From: Cristatella mucedo
Lineage: Eukaryota > Bryozoa > Phylactolaemata > Cristatellidae
NCBI GenBank assembly: GCA_009760855.2
Contig: WPIO01000007.1
Span: 4,034,001-4,098,000 of the forward strand
Direction of reading: 5' to 3'
Length of the DNA stretch: 64,000 nt
In this document: positions 1 to 12,929 of the stretch, piece after piece
Position numbering within the stretch: the first letter of the stretch is position 1
How the letters are laid out: the number at the start of each line of letters is the position of its first letter
Notes under the pieces: generated by a model
Told to the model about the DNA's origin: nothing
What the model saw: the letters and a program-made list of their open reading frames with translations, nothing else
Databases searched by the model: none
Translations under genes and position numbers: made by a program

Positions 1-302
1 GCGTCTCGTGCGGCGTCTCTCGCGGCGGCTGCTTCGGCGGTCAGGGTACCGCTGCGCCTGGCGATCCTCCCCTAAGTTCGCCTCGGACGGCGCGAACGGC
101 GGCTTCGATTTGCAAGGGGCTGGCGACGGCGGCGGGGTGGCGGCGGCGGCGCTGCGGCGGCGAGGGGGGGCGGCGGCGATTCACCGCCTCCGCAGAGCCC
201 GCCGCGAGGCTAGCGGCGGGCGGCCCGCGGCGAGGGCGGAAGGCGACGCGGCCTCGTTCTTCGCGCTGCTCCAGCGGAGGCTGCCCGCGCTCTTTTGTTT
301 AG
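1..302 (+). promoter_or_regulatory. GC-rich, CpG-dense 5' region of tsg
   Basis: Very GC-rich, with many CGG/GCG triplets, directly upstream of the tsg start. This is what one expects of a CpG-rich promoter or 5' UTR. No TATA box is evident. The open frame running through it (8-571) is a composition artefact overlapping tsg in another frame. Confidence 0.4.
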
Positions 303-567
303 ATGACTGGCGCTACATTGTGGCGGCCGCGGCGGCGGCACGCTCTCGGCGGCGTCGTCGCGTTCGCGGCGGCTCTCTATTGTGTCTGGCTGGCGCCGCC
401 GGTCGCCGACGCGTCGTGCAACGAGGCGATCTGCGCCAGCCTGGTCAGCAAGTGTCTCCTCCTGAAGGCGTGCGAGTGCGACATGTCGAACAAGAAGAAC
501 TGCTCGTGCTGCTCACAGTGCTCCAAGTGCCTCGCCAGGCGCTACCCCTACTGCTGCTCGTGCCTCG
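303..567 (+). CDS. tsg: tsg coding exon 1: signal peptide and N-terminal Tsg domain
   Basis: It encodes residues 1-88 plus one base, ending TGC CTC G before donor GTGAGC. An in-frame TAG lies directly before the ATG, so this is the first usable Met if the message is collinear here. However, the bases before the ATG (GCTCTTTTGTTTAG) also resemble a 3' splice site, so a separate 5' UTR exon upstream is possible. Confidence 0.9.
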
Positions 568-629
568 GTGAGCCGCCGCCGCCGCCGCGAGCGCCTCTCT
601 CCACGGCCGCCGCCGTCGGGCCTCCGCCG

Positions 630-680
<51 letters not shown>

Positions 681-3600
681 GTAGCCATTTTTCTTGCAGA
701 GCTCTTTCGCGCTCGCTCGCTCGCTCGCACGGTCTACGCTGAACCGATTGCGGCCGCTCGCCCGCGAAAGCCGTTTTAAACAGGATCGCAGCTCATTGCT
801 TTGTCTCGCCGTCGACGAAAGGCTAAGCAGCGGCGCCGCCTCTTTTCGTCTGCTCGAAAGCAAATATTTGCTGGCCGCGCCGTCGTCGCGTGGCCCGGCC
901 GGCCTCGGCGCCGCTCCTGCTGCGAGCCGGCCGCAGCCTCAGCTCCCGACTCGCGGTGAAAATTCGAGAAATAACGATAACGATCTCTGGGCAGGATGTG
1001 GCTGACCGTTCGAGCAGCCGGCGAATACGATTGCAACGGAGGCTGCAACAGCGGGAGTGGACGTTGTCGCATCTCCCAAAAGTGCGTCGCCCAATTTAAG
1101 CGAGTTCCATTCTACGGCGAGCGCAGCTAAGAAAGCAGGCGATTTACCTGGCTGTTGGCCGAGCTCACACTTGACCTAGACAAGTGATCCGAACATCACT
1201 TGACATGTGACATCTGTCCGTGTTAGCCCGTTTATTTCAAGTTAGCCGTACCTGCTCGCGCGGTTGCTAGTCGGATCCGGCGGTGCTGGCGAGCCTTACT
1301 GCTCTTTGCGGCATCTGAGACAGTATATCTTCTTTGATAAGAGCGTACATTCTTCGTCCTCGATTCTCTCCGGTCGCATCGACGGTTCTTGGTTTCTGAC
1401 GATAGTTTATTACAGATTAAGAGCACGCGACTGCCATTCGCGTTGACCCGAGCATAATTTAGGATCGGGCTAAATACTTCTAAATGGTACTTGTTCAGCG
1501 ATGTACAACACTTGCACTAAACCTTTGTTGGAACTAGGTATGAAGAGATCAAATATTGCAGCGTTGTATGGACTACAAGTAAACAGAATTGCGTATTTCA
1601 TACGATTTGAATGAGAGAGAAATGTTTCTAGCAAAGCGAACAAGCCTGGGTTTTACTAGCGGGTGTAAAAGCACGCGAAATAATCATTTTTTACAGTATT
1701 TGGAGCTATTTCTGGCTTCCTACGTAGTCGCCATTTTGAAGGATATCATTTTGTAGCACCGTTTCAGCACTGAGAAGTCAAATTTACCGGATTCGCCGAG
1801 TAACTCTCCGCTCTAACAAAGTACAGCACTCGTGCTGTGCATTTTCTAAGCAACTACAAGGGTTTGAAGCAAGCTATCTTCAGCACGCGGAGCCGTCGGC
1901 TGACCTGAGGTCGATCGAAACAATGCAGGAACTCGATGGTGTGACAGAAAGTAAAAACCCAACGACGTTTTTAATTAAGAAGAAACTGGATAATACTTAT
2001 AAATTATTCTCAACGTCCTAGCTATATTAGTTTGTCAGAATGTGTATACTGAGTGAACTAAATAATAGTATTAATCGAATATGGTTTTGACATCTCAGGT
2101 GTTTGCCAAGACTTCAAAAGTAGCTGCTTTTTACGCTGCTTTTTCGGCTCATCCGAGAACTCTTATTTCGCCGTGTTCTTACGGTGCTACTAAAAATATC
2201 TTTCGAAAACCGGAACTGTCTCAGAAACCACTCGAAACTGCCAAATAAGGTAATGTTGCACGTTTCTCACTCTTAGCAGATTTTTTTTACCGAGGTGGCA
2301 TCGTGCACGATTTTCCTTTTTGATTTCCCACGAATACTTCCGCGTGGCAGTAGTTGTTTTGCTTCGATTTCGTGAAACACTGCCGTATTTGAGAGCTGTT
2401 GATTGCCGGGGTTCGAGCAGTTTTTGCACCAGCATTTTATTATGCAGCACCCCAAGACTTGGCGGAACTTGGTTTAGTCCGGTAGCTAAGCTTCGTGCTC
2501 TCCTTCGTGCTCTCCGATGAGGTCTGGGTCAATAAGCGAGTTACGGGTCAGGTAGCCTCGACTCTTGTCTCTTTTCACCATCAGGCAAGCCATCAGAAGT
2601 GGTCCGCGATAGCTCCTAGCGCTCAAAGGCCTCAGCCATGTCGATCCGTTACGTGCTAGCTGCCTTCGCTTTTAATCCTGCTTAAGCAGGAGCCTGAGCA
2701 GGATAGCGACCCCAAGGAAGAGGCCAGGCCTTGCTCCGTGGAAGCCAATCATGCGATGGCTCTAAGGGATATTAAGAGGTATTTTAGGATATTTTGGGAA
2801 CAAGGCCAGCAGACGGCAGGCCGGCTTTCAGCTCGATCCGAAGGGGCGAGCCAGGGCACACTGGCTCGCCCTTAAGTAGGCCCACGGTCTCCAATCGCGT
2901 GAACTGCTGGTAGTTATATAGGCTTCCAGGCCAGGCACGCTTGGGTCCGAGCCAGAGGTGATCAGGCTGGAGAGGTCGAGTCGTTGCAAGGGGGCCGCAG
3001 CAGTAAGTCTCCCTTAAAGCTGGGCGACGTGCCCACACGTGCGGTGCTGCTGCTGCCTGGCGTGATTGGTGGCCAATCGGTCAGGGTCCAAATTCAGCCT
3101 GTTTTCAAGGCTTCCTTTTGACGAATCTGTCTGCACACAGGTAGCTGTGATGGTACATAAGGTAAGGCAGTTGCTTTTCGCGACCTCGGTCCCGAGGTCG
3201 TGCTTTCGAACTCTTCGGTGGGCGATCCTTTATTCCCCACCGGTAGTGATAGCCGTAAAGGCTCTTCTGTTGCTTTACAAAAGAGGCTGTTGAATCAGCT
3301 AGTATTTTATTTATACCGAAATTAAACAAATGCGAAGGGGATGCCACACCCCTCGGCGCTCCCGGTGTTTGGCCGCCTCGGAAAAAATTGAGGTCTTACC
3401 CATCTTTGGCTTTATCCTTGGAAAGCCTCCGCCGCTATTCAACCAGCCAACCTTTAAGGGTCTGTCAGCACTGGCTTCGGAGCCTTCAAGCAATGTCATT
3501 CCAGAGAGCTGATATCAAGCCGCCTCGCAGTGGTGCAGCCAGGATTAAGCCACTAAGTTAACCTGACATTGACCGTGCCAGAAGTTGTCAAGCCATTGGA

Positions 3601-4307
3601 AGGCTGCCAGAGTGGATGGAGTGGGCAGGCTGCCCCCAAAAGTCCCCCCCCCCCCCGTTGGTTCAATGGGAACCAGAGCCCGTTTGCACCCCTCCCTTGT
3701 GCCTCTCTCCTATCAAAGGTCTCATTATTTTGTGAGCTACGATCGACGAGCAGCAATGGGGCGAGAGCAGCAATGGTGCGAGAGCAGCAATGGGGCGAGC
3801 CACCTGGGCAGGCTGCCTCTCCAGACGAGAGGCACTCCCCACATGCCGTTTTTCGCGTGGCTGCAGTGCTGACCAGCCGAGTAAACACTGGGCCTTCGTG
3901 TTTCCCTGTTTAATCAGTGGTCTTAGCCGGAGCGGCAGCAAGTGAAGTGCACCCATAATTGCAGTTAATTTGCAGCACCATTCGTTAGTATCCTGTAGGA
4001 AGCCTGAAGGCTTGTGTTAGGCCAAGGAGACCCGGGTCACCTTCTGTGCCTCAGCACTCAGCAAGCATCCGGCTACTTTTGCCCTCGTTCCTGCAATAAT
4101 AAGCTAGTGGGGGGAGTTTCGGAGACCTTCGTGCCACTAGCGATGGCAGTCGACATTAGGCATTGATGTGCCCAAGCAGTGTGTGCATTCGAGCAGGGAG
4201 ACACTCACCTAGTAAAGGGTTGGTCTTGTTGGTGAGTCGCTTCGGCAAACCGGCAGTTCACTCCCACCTTTATCGATCGCCGTCGGTAAGCAGCAACTTT
4301 TTAAGAG

Positions 4308-4367
<60 letters not shown>

Positions 4368-7043
4368 TGCGGTCGGTGCTGTGAGCATCGTCTGGCTGGC
4401 ATACGGAATTCCGAGCTTCATTGCGGCATTTTGGGCAATCGCCACTCGGGTGAGAGGCTTGCTTGCTTGCATAGGTCGCCGCCGTCGCCGGTAATTCCCT
4501 GGGCGTCAGAGCGGGCGGCTTGCTCACTCGCTCAGCACCGCCACGCAAGCAAGCCAAGTGGGCCCGCCCAGGATGCCATTGCACCTTGAGCGAACAGCTG
4601 CAGTGGGCCCCGGTTCGTAGGGCCAGCCAGCTCTGGCTGGACGCCTGGCTGGGAGCTACATTTCTATCTCGGCACATAGCAGAGGCCGGAAATGAAGCAT
4701 ATACCTGTAAGCGAATGGCATAATGAAATGCTTATAGGCAGCGCATGTGAGCACATGAACGAAGCCGTGCTGTGGCTCGCAGGTCGGGTTTTAGCTCGAC
4801 CGTCAAGTCAGGGGATGTTGTGACGTCAGTGCTCCAGTCTTTAGGAGCAGAAAACTGTTAAGTCTTGGAAGGACTCGAGGTTGTTTAGAGGCACAGCTGA
4901 ACAGTCAGAGACTGAGAAGCGGGCGGTGTAGGGATGTCCGATGAGTAAGTGGTTCAGATAGATAAGTCGTAGCTAGAGAATCATGGAAACTAGAAACTAA
5001 GTGACAGGGCTTTGACATCGATATGCTGCCGGCCAGGGAGCAGGTGCAGGTCGGATAGGAGTGGTATCATTTGGCAGGTGGGGCATCTATGATAGACGAG
5101 TCCTGCACCAACTGTAAGCCTGTTATTGCAGTGGCAGGAAGTTCTGCACAGACATTTTTCGAAATATTTTCTGGCTGAAAGTAGATAGGCCCTACTTGGA
5201 GCCAATTTAGTCATCCAGCAAAAGGTCTGTTTGGACTAGGATGCACAGTTTCTGTGCAGATATGCAGACTCGGTATGATGTCAAACAGATTTTGAGGGTG
5301 TGGTTTTCCAGTTTCCGAGTGACACCAAGTTTTCCCGTGATTATTACCTTGGTGTCGTCTCATTCCTCCGTAAGAAAAATCAGCTGCCGTCCAAGTGCCA
5401 ATGTCGGCAAAGCAATTAGAAAGCTCGTTACGAGAATCTCAAACTTGATACGCTTGGCTTTAGATGTCAGTCTAGTGCTGCTGCCCGGCTTTAGTGCTGC
5501 TGCCTGGCTCTAGAAGTGTTCGCTTGAACATATCTTCAGTCGTGCATGTGCTTGCCTATAACGGTATTATTTGGTCGACCGTGGAGTCCTATGGGCTGCC
5601 TGGCAGCAATGGGCAGGAGCAATGTTTGGCTGCTTTTCTCGCTAAGTTGGTAGCTGCTGCAGAGCTCACTTTAGGCAGCAGCAGCAGCCCGGCTCCCTTC
5701 CTCATTCCGTGCGGTGGCGCCAAACGTCGGCTGTCTGACCGATCAGACTTTCAGACTAACCCCACGTGCCCCCTTCTGCCGGCTTGTCGTAGGCTTGTGC
5801 GAGAGTCTGAGCTCACACGACAGCTACCTGAACACGAGCTCGGTGGAGGAGCTGTCCGACCCCATACCGGACCTGTTCGGCATGCTGACCGGCGAAGAGA
5901 ACATGGCGTCGTCGGACAAGGACAGCCTCTGGACCGTGCACCGGTACCCGGCGCTCGAGTCGCTGCTGAAGCTGCACCAGCAGCAGCAGATGATGATGTC
6001 TGCTCCGCTCAGCGAAGGTGAGAGTGCATCCGCTCCTGCTTCCCGCCACCTCCCGGTGCATCGACAGATCGCCTCCGGAAGGAAGTGCTCTGCGACTGGG
6101 CAAAGCCAGCCGGCTGACTGGCGGTATTTCGCAGGCGCCGGTCGCTGGGTGGTCGGTGCGCTGAATCCACTGTCGAGTGCGTTAGTTGCAGGCGCCGGTT
6201 TCGCCGACTGTTCAAAGTGGCTGCAGGCCTTTGCTGGCAGTACGTCTAGCAGTAGCTGCCAGAGCAGTGCTTTTATTACGACGGCTGCTGCTGTGTTAAC
6301 TGGTTACGATTGGCCTGTGGGCGATGCAAATTTTTAAGCCGCCCCCACTTCCTGTTATGGGTTAGTTAGACTAGACAGGTCGCTCTGTGGCTGGGGCTGA
6401 ACCTGCTGTGGCATGGCGAGCCAGCGGATCCCGGCTCGCTCGATTGGATTTACTCGATGCTGAAGGCTCTAGCGAGACCAGCAGAACGTGCTTCACAGCC
6501 TGGGCTGCATTGTTTATAACCCCTTGGCCAAAATGCTCTGCAGCTGGAAAGGCCTGTCGTGTTGACTATCAACCCACTCCCACGTGCTAGTGATTTACAG
6601 CCACTTAAAACGTGGTGGCAGCCAGTGGCTGCTGCTCAATTTTTGAGAGTGCAGTGTTTCTGGCATTATACAGTCTCCACTCGTTAGAGCATTGCCTGCA
6701 CGCTTTGCCTCAATCAGAGGGGCCTGATTGCAGCATCATCCTCATCGTAGAATCAGCTCCGTGTGGGCGTGTCACGTTAGCCAGTCCTTCTCTAACAGTC
6801 TGTTAGATGGTGGCGATGCAGAGCCAAACCGGGAAGACCAAATTAGGGTTTCCCGGTTCAACCCAGACAGCGATGAAGCTCACTTCCACAGATTCCAGAG
6901 TAGTAAAGCTATACTTTCCGCTCCCCAGCTGCCAATTCTGACATTTCCTTTCTGCCCCGCCCATCAGTGCTTCTACGGCTGCTGCACCCATTATCCTATC
7001 AACAGTGTGCCAAGCTCCTAGCCGTGCTAAGGGTTACAGGTAG

Positions 7044-7113
<70 letters not shown>

Positions 7114-8435
7114 ATGCACACATGCTCGCGCATACACACACTCACACGTGGATGGAATTAAATGCTTGACGGAACTCTGGGACATCGTGACCGCATAGGT
7201 AATCTGAACATCTGTATCATCACAACCTTACCCTTCTACACATGTAAGCATAGTCGCTAAGGTGCTGTATGCATTGGCAGCAAGCATGTTAAGAGTGAGT
7301 GTACCTGCTCAGGTGCACGCCCTCACCACCAGCACAGCCCTTCCCTGTGGAAAGCTGCCACTGCTGCCGGAGTGGGTGCTGCCGATGCTGCCCGTTGTGA
7401 CCCTATCTTGTACTCTTGTTGGTGAGTAGACTTTCTTGTGTTGCAAGCTATTCCCTGCTTTTTGGTCTTCGGCGGTACTTCAAATTGTATAGCGGGAATT
7501 TGTACACCCGTGAAGAGTGTGACCAAATACACGAATGACAGCACACATGCTCACACGTATCGTGGACCATGGGCCCACTATTGATTATCGCTAGGCATAA
7601 CTGCATGCCATTTCCTGAAGCACGTGTCTTGCGCACCCCCCATTCACCAATGGCATGCTGTCTGCTGCCATATCCGGTAGAAGGATAGTGGGGTCGGCCC
7701 GAGGGCTCGGCAATCGGCAGGTTGACCGCTGGGCATGTACGTGGGCGTGGGTGTGGGTGAGTTCACTACTGGCCATCGTGTGGCCGACCGTGACAGGTTT
7801 GAGTGCTGAGTGCCAGTACGGCTGCGAGTGGGCTGCAGGTGCGATGGCGGGCGAGGCAAAGTCAGGTAGGTAGAAAGGGTCTTTCTACTCGTCTGCACAC
7901 TCACGGCTGCAGCGGCGCAGCCCTCCCTTCCTCCCCCTCGTGCTGAGGGGCAGGGCACAGCAGTCCTACTTAATCTTTCACTCCGTGCCTCTGGGTGCCA
8001 CCTAAAGCTATCTATCTTTAGTCGTAACGAGGGTGCGACGCAACGCCGCAGCCCTCTCAGCCAGCCCTCTCTGTCCCGCATGGGGGCGCCGTTGTAGCTG
8101 CCATCGCCTCGATGTCGGCGCAGGCGCTGAACTGCACCGTGGCCTACGTGAACCAGTGCACCTCGCTTCGAGGCTGCAAGGAGATGTGCAAGTCGATGGG
8201 CGCCGCCAAGCTGCGCTGGTTCCACGAGCACGGCTGCTGCGAGTGCGTCGACAGCGGCTGCCACGACTACGGCAAAAGCTGGCCCCTGTGCACACGCTGC
8301 CCGCCCGACCAGCCAGGTGCCCCGGGCGCCGACGACGGCTTGCCCTACGACGATCTGGACGAGTTCGAGCCGGCCGACGAGCCGCCAGCCGCCCTGGCCG
8401 CTGCAGCCGCCCCAGCTGCTGCTTCGGACGAGTAG
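303..8435 (+). CDS. tsg: Twisted gastrulation (secreted BMP modulator), 3 coding exons
   Basis: Exons 303-567, 5793-6017 and 8098-8435 join in phase to 275 codons plus stop. Residues 1-38 look like a secretory signal (basic RPRRR, hydrophobic core, cleavage probably near VADA/SC). Residues 39-88 are the Cys-rich N-terminal Tsg domain: CNEAICASLVSKC, CSCCSQC and CCSC line up with vertebrate TWSG1. Residues around 105-117 carry SVEELSDPIPDLF, the family linker motif. Residues from about 172 hold the C-terminal Tsg domain, with CTVAYVNQC, CKSMGAAKLRWFH and CCECVDSGCHDYG. In the family, Tsg binds BMP and chordin/Sog outside the cell and sets BMP signalling range. After the last family cysteine there is an acidic and Ala/Pro-rich tail of about 45 residues that vertebrate TWSG1 lacks. 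Identity is near certain; the start and 5' UTR are less sure. Confidence 0.95.
632..678. repeat. (CT)n microsatellite
   Basis: Uninterrupted CT repeat just inside tsg intron 1. Confidence 0.97.
3141..3310 (+). mobile_element. SINE S1 copy (tRNA-like)
   Basis: The head GATGGTACATAAGGTAAGG resembles a Pol III A box. A decayed B box (GTCGTGCTTTCGAACTC) follows. The shared family body is GTGATAGCCGTAAAGGCTCT, and the end is GAGGCTGTTGAATCAGCTAG. The same modules recur at 32311-32485, 33700-33835 and 51160-51390, and on the other strand at 22968-23145, 45036-45205 and 48455-48615. Confidence 0.8.
3311..4308. other. Intronic stretch without recognisable gene
   Basis: Part of tsg intron 1. Contains a short poly-C run near 3647 and the 17-bp tandem repeat. 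No coding exon or known element was recognised. Confidence 0.6.
3748..3798. repeat. 17-bp tandem repeat, 3 units
   Basis: GAGCAGCAATGGGGCGA occurs three times head to tail, the middle unit with one change (GGTGCGA). Confidence 0.9.
4309..4364. repeat. (CA)n microsatellite
   Basis: Pure CA repeat in tsg intron 1. Confidence 0.97.
4795..5430 (-). mobile_element. LINE A fragment, degraded
   Basis: Reading the minus strand from high to low coordinates gives DDTKVIITGKLGVTRKLEN, then PLLSDLHLLPGRQHIDVKAL, then the stretch around TCAGGGGATGTT. These match, in order, DDKTNLLVMGKPSVIQRLER, PLLADLHWLPVKQRIDFKVL and the C-terminal region of the better-kept LINE A copy at 53603-54935. Frames are broken. 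Confidence 0.75.
5793..6017 (+). CDS. tsg: tsg coding exon 2: linker
   Basis: The acceptor is TTGTCGTAG. The first two bases complete a Gly codon with exon 1. The exon encodes residues 89-163, including SVEELSDPIPDLFGMLTGEE, the conserved linker of Tsg proteins, then a Gln/Met-rich stretch. The donor is AAG/GTGAGA, leaving one base. Confidence 0.92.
6018..8097 (+). other. tsg intron 2 (2.1 kb)
   Basis: GT-AG intron, donor GTGAGA, acceptor GTTGTAG. It contains a (CA)n microsatellite at 7045-7111 and otherwise nothing recognisable. Confidence 0.85.
7045..7111. repeat. (CA)n microsatellite
   Basis: Pure CA repeat followed by degenerate CA-rich sequence, in tsg intron 2. Confidence 0.97.
8098..8435 (+). 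CDS. tsg: tsg coding exon 3: C-terminal Tsg domain and acidic tail
   Basis: The acceptor GTTGTAG is the choice that keeps phase with exon 2 (G+CT = Ala). An alternative CAG just before the domain (8130 region) breaks phase. It encodes residues 164-275. The Cys-rich domain ends near CTRC, followed by an unusual Asp/Glu/Ala/Pro tail. The stop is TAG at 8433-8435. Confidence 0.92.
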
Positions 8436-9267
<832 letters not shown>

Positions 9268-9328
9268 AATATATAAGTATATATATATAATATAATATGA
9301 TATGATATGATATAATATATATATATGC

Positions 9329-9422
<94 letters not shown>
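9268..9422. repeat. (AT)-rich plus (GT)n compound microsatellite
   Basis: TATA/ATAATATG-type repeats (9268-9335) run directly into a pure GT repeat (9336-9422). Confidence 0.95.
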
Positions 9423-9424
<2 letters not shown>

Positions 9425-9619
9425 ATGTATTTAGGCTGTGTGTATTTATAAAGGCGAACAGTCTTATATGCCGTGTGCTAACAGTCGAGTTGCCCCTACC
9501 GTACCTGCTTGGCTATCGATGATTCGGTGCTGCATAGCTGCCGCTGGCTCAAACTCATCGAGCACCTTACCTAGAGCACCTCACACGACCTGCTGCTCGA
9601 GAAAGCTTGAGTACCGACT

Positions 9620-9760
9620 GAGCATTGCTTTTGCACCGCAGATAACGTCATGCGGTCACACATCGATCGACAGAACATGCGCGAAACTATAAAGCATATG
9701 CTCCTCGAGTGCAGGCACAGCTGGCAACGTTTAGCCGTTCTTAGTGCACAGGTACAGGTG
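9620..9760 (+). pseudogene. Non-LTR retroelement C-terminal relic (possible)
   Basis: One frame reads EHCFCTADNVMRSHIDRQN, then RETIKHMLLECRHSWQRLAV. The spacing Cys-x-Cys ... ETIKHxLLEC resembles the cysteine/histidine end seen in some non-LTR reverse transcriptases. No reverse transcriptase core is adjacent. Short and isolated, so tentative. Confidence 0.35.
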
Positions 9761-9779
9761 AGCTCCATCATAGGTCGAG

Positions 9780-11659
9780 CTTTGAGGGGGGGGTGGAGGT
9801 GGAGCCCTTAGACAGATAGCAGCAACCGAGGTTTGATGCTCAATTCCTAGTGTTGAACCTCGTTGTCGACAGAAGAACTACTCCACGGCGGTCGTGTTCT
9901 ATGGCATCGTGGCACTACTTGGCAAAAGACTTCCCGAGTTCCTGGTCGTGGATCGTGAGTCCTCATCCTGGTTCCGATGTGTGGACGAAAGCTGAGCAGC
10001 CACTGCAGGCAGGTGGCAGGTATGGTTAGCCACACTCTCCCATGCAAGGTTTTCTCCTCCTCATCAAGCTGCCCGGCTCATAGCAGAGCCCTCAGACCAT
10101 GCACAGGCTACTTGCAGCTGTGCCTGAACAATGCTTCCATTATCTTCGTGGGAAGATTGAGGCACTGGCTTGCCAATGCCAAGTGCACTGACGCCCTCAC
10201 CGGTCAACCTCAAGAGGCTTTTTTAGCGATAAGTCGGCTCAAACGTGGGCGATTGCCAAGTGCTTGATACTGACGGTGAAAGGAGTGGTTAGTCACCCAA
10301 AAGAGGCAATGGGTATGTCAAGATGTAAGTGGATCAAGTAGTGGTGGTCTCACAGTATAGCTGAGTGGCTTGCTGGTGTGGCTACCGAGAAAATAATCAG
10401 GATTTACAACTGCATTTCGGCAGGGAGCAGAGCAGGCTGACTTAAGTACCTCTATATGGGGGCGATATGATTCTACCCAAACACCCTGAGATCCCATCAC
10501 CTGCGAGTTTTACCTCTTAGATGCTAGTTACAGGTACCATGGTTACAGGTACCATGCACAGGTGAGATTTGGCCACGATGAGCTTAGGCTTCATCTTGAA
10601 GGAGAGATCCCGTCAAGACCTTTGGTAAGACATTGCAGTGTGTCCCTTTTTTCACACGTGCGTCCTCGAAATTATTGTCTTGGTGAGTGCTGAATCCCTA
10701 CAGAGATAGAGGTCTATACATGCTTGTGGTCACTCAATCGGAGGTGTCCAAGTGGCGTCAGTTTTTTGTAGCTCGATAGAAAGCGCCTTAAAAAATGCCA
10801 AGTCTGTGCATGCCAGTGAATAGAAACGCTAAATATGATCTTCCTCGAAAGATCGTCAGTTTCAGCACCGGCAACATTAAATGCATCCATACATTCTCAT
10901 TCGTGCATTGCATGCTCATTCTTAAACCTTAAGCAGCTATGTGCATTCAGGGTACTCCAATCAAGTAAGTCCAATCCAAGTTGTTCACCGAGGTCCTACA
11001 ATCGTTGACTATCGAAAGCACCGACTTAAACAATATACTCAAAGGAAAAGAGGGTCGGTCGGTTGGCAGTGTATATAAAAAACGCCCGCCCTCATCGACC
11101 GACCCGGCCGTGACGTGTCAGACGTCCAGAGCGGTACCGATGTAATTTTTATTACAAAAAACGGGTGGTAGGACTTGGCCCGGTAGGGGAAGGACCGCAG
11201 TCGGCCTCTCAAATTCTATTTGTACCTTAGCCAGCTAGGAGAACCCATCGTACACAGCGTTGGCTGAGCACACGTACTCACGCAGGCTCGCGTGGAAAGA
11301 TTGGACCGCAGTCGAGTACTGGTCACTGCCGAATGGATTATGGACAAATACCAAGAATGGCAAGTATAAAACGACTCGGCCTGTGATGGAACGTGAGCAC
11401 GGTGCAGCTAACACGAAGGAAAGAACTGCTGCCTGTCGTGCAAAGCCTGCGCCTTCCGTGCAGAGCTCATGCAGAAGAGGCAGCAAAGTATCAATGTTGG
11501 CACTGTTAAGGGCGCGAGGCGAACTGCAAGCACAATAAAAAATGATGTCTTACCAAAAAAAATTGGCTGCTTTACATGATTGTGGTCGGTATGCAGGCGA
11601 AGGCAATGTGGCCATAGCCTGGCCTGCGAGCTAGCAGCCGGAGCCATACTACTGCATAC
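9780..11659. other. Intergenic, nothing recognised
   Basis: Between tsg and GPAA1. A 15-bp direct duplication (GGTTACAGGTACCAT) lies near 10529-10556. No open frame with family resemblance was found. Confidence 0.5.
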
Positions 11660-11825
11660 CAACACCAGTAATAATGATGACAATAATAGTAACAATAACA
11701 CACTTGATAAAGTGCCCTCAGAGAACTCAATCTCTTTCTAGGCACTTTAAATTTGCTGCAAAGGAAACGCGATCGAATGGTGAATAGTCTGTGTGCCTTG
11801 CCCCGTGCAGGTCAGCAGTAGCCGA
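11660..11825 (-). mobile_element. LINE A 3' end fragment
   Basis: AAT-type repeats followed by ACTTGATAAAGTGCCCTCAG and TCTCTTTCTAGGCACTTTAA are the reverse complement of the LINE A 3' terminus. Severely 5' truncated. Confidence 0.8.
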
Positions 11826-12929
11826 TTCTATTCGGATAAGTGCATGACAGCATCTGAGATTACAGTATGATGGATAAAGAGAGAAGAGAGACGGTCAGAC
11901 AGACGGATAGATAAGCAGAGAGAGACACACACACTTACAGAGACTGGCTGACAGATATATAGAGAAGTTAAGAGGAAGAGAGAGACAGGCAGCCAGAGAA
12001 CAAGAGAGAGGACACGAGAGGGCACGAGATAGGTAGATATGGAGACAAAGAGAGAGGGAGAGAATGAGGGAGTGAGATCAATCATTGCTGTGGTATGCAA
12101 TGCCTACGATACAAGTATGCTGGTTGAACCATTGAACATTTAACATTCGATTAAGTACCTACCGAAGGCCGAAAGCTCCGGATGTGCACCTTGTGTTGCA
12201 TCCTGTGCACCTTGTCAGGTGCCACCGGTTGGGAAAGTAGGTTTCATCCCCATGCTGCTGCCGGCAGCCCAAAGGAGACCGCGGCTGCACGTGGCTGCAC
12301 GGCCCAGTGTGCAGGAGCTGCGACCTTCGGTCGAAGTAGCAATGCCACTCCTGACAGCTCCTGCCAGGTGCTGGCAGCCACCTCGACACTCCCGAGTTAC
12401 TGAAAACAGCCGATCGCCTGCACAGCTAGATCTGTCACAGCTAGGTCAGCAGCAGTGGGGCCACTTGTTGCCGCTGCCGTCACTGCCCTCAGCTGTCACC
12501 AAGGACAGCAGTGATTTGAGGCAGAGCTGAGGTTAGGCACACTAAGCTAACAAGTTCCTGTAGGCGGCTTCCATGGAAGCAGACTGAGGGTCCCATTGTA
12601 CTAATGGTCGACTATATTGCTGCGAGGGTGCAGCATGCCTGCCAATCCCGACCTCTCAAAACCCAGCTGAAATTAGAGGTTTCACAACACTGCAGCTATC
12701 GCCAAAGGGCTGGATGGAGGAGTGCTGATTCACTTGGCTCCTTTGTTTTGAGTGGCGGTGTTATCTTTAGCACACAGTGGGAGACCTAGGACTTCTACCC
12801 ACTGCTCATTCGTCCGCGGTCGATACTGCCGTGCCGTGGGTAATGAGTATAAGAGTGAAAGAGCTAAAAGTAAAAAGGCAAAGGTTAGCTGATTTAAGAG
12901 GCTCACTTGTATAGCATGCAGAACAGCCG
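11826..12929. other. Intergenic, nothing recognised
   Basis: Contains a GA/GACA-rich stretch near 11875-12065 but no recognisable coding sequence. Confidence 0.5.

Larger units (their letters stand above)
568..5792 (+). other. tsg intron 1 (5.2 kb)
   Basis: GT-AG intron, donor GTGAGC, acceptor TCGTAG. It contains a (CT)n tract 64 bases after the donor, a SINE S1 copy, a three-unit 17-bp tandem repeat, a (CA)n tract and a degraded LINE A fragment. The first 2.5 kb (about 680-3140) shows no recognisable gene or repeat. It includes a small 13-bp direct repeat near 2490-2516. Confidence 0.85.

Noticed and set aside
8-571. 187-aa open frame at the window start
   Set aside because: It overlaps tsg exon 1 in another frame and is built of GC-rich low-complexity codons.
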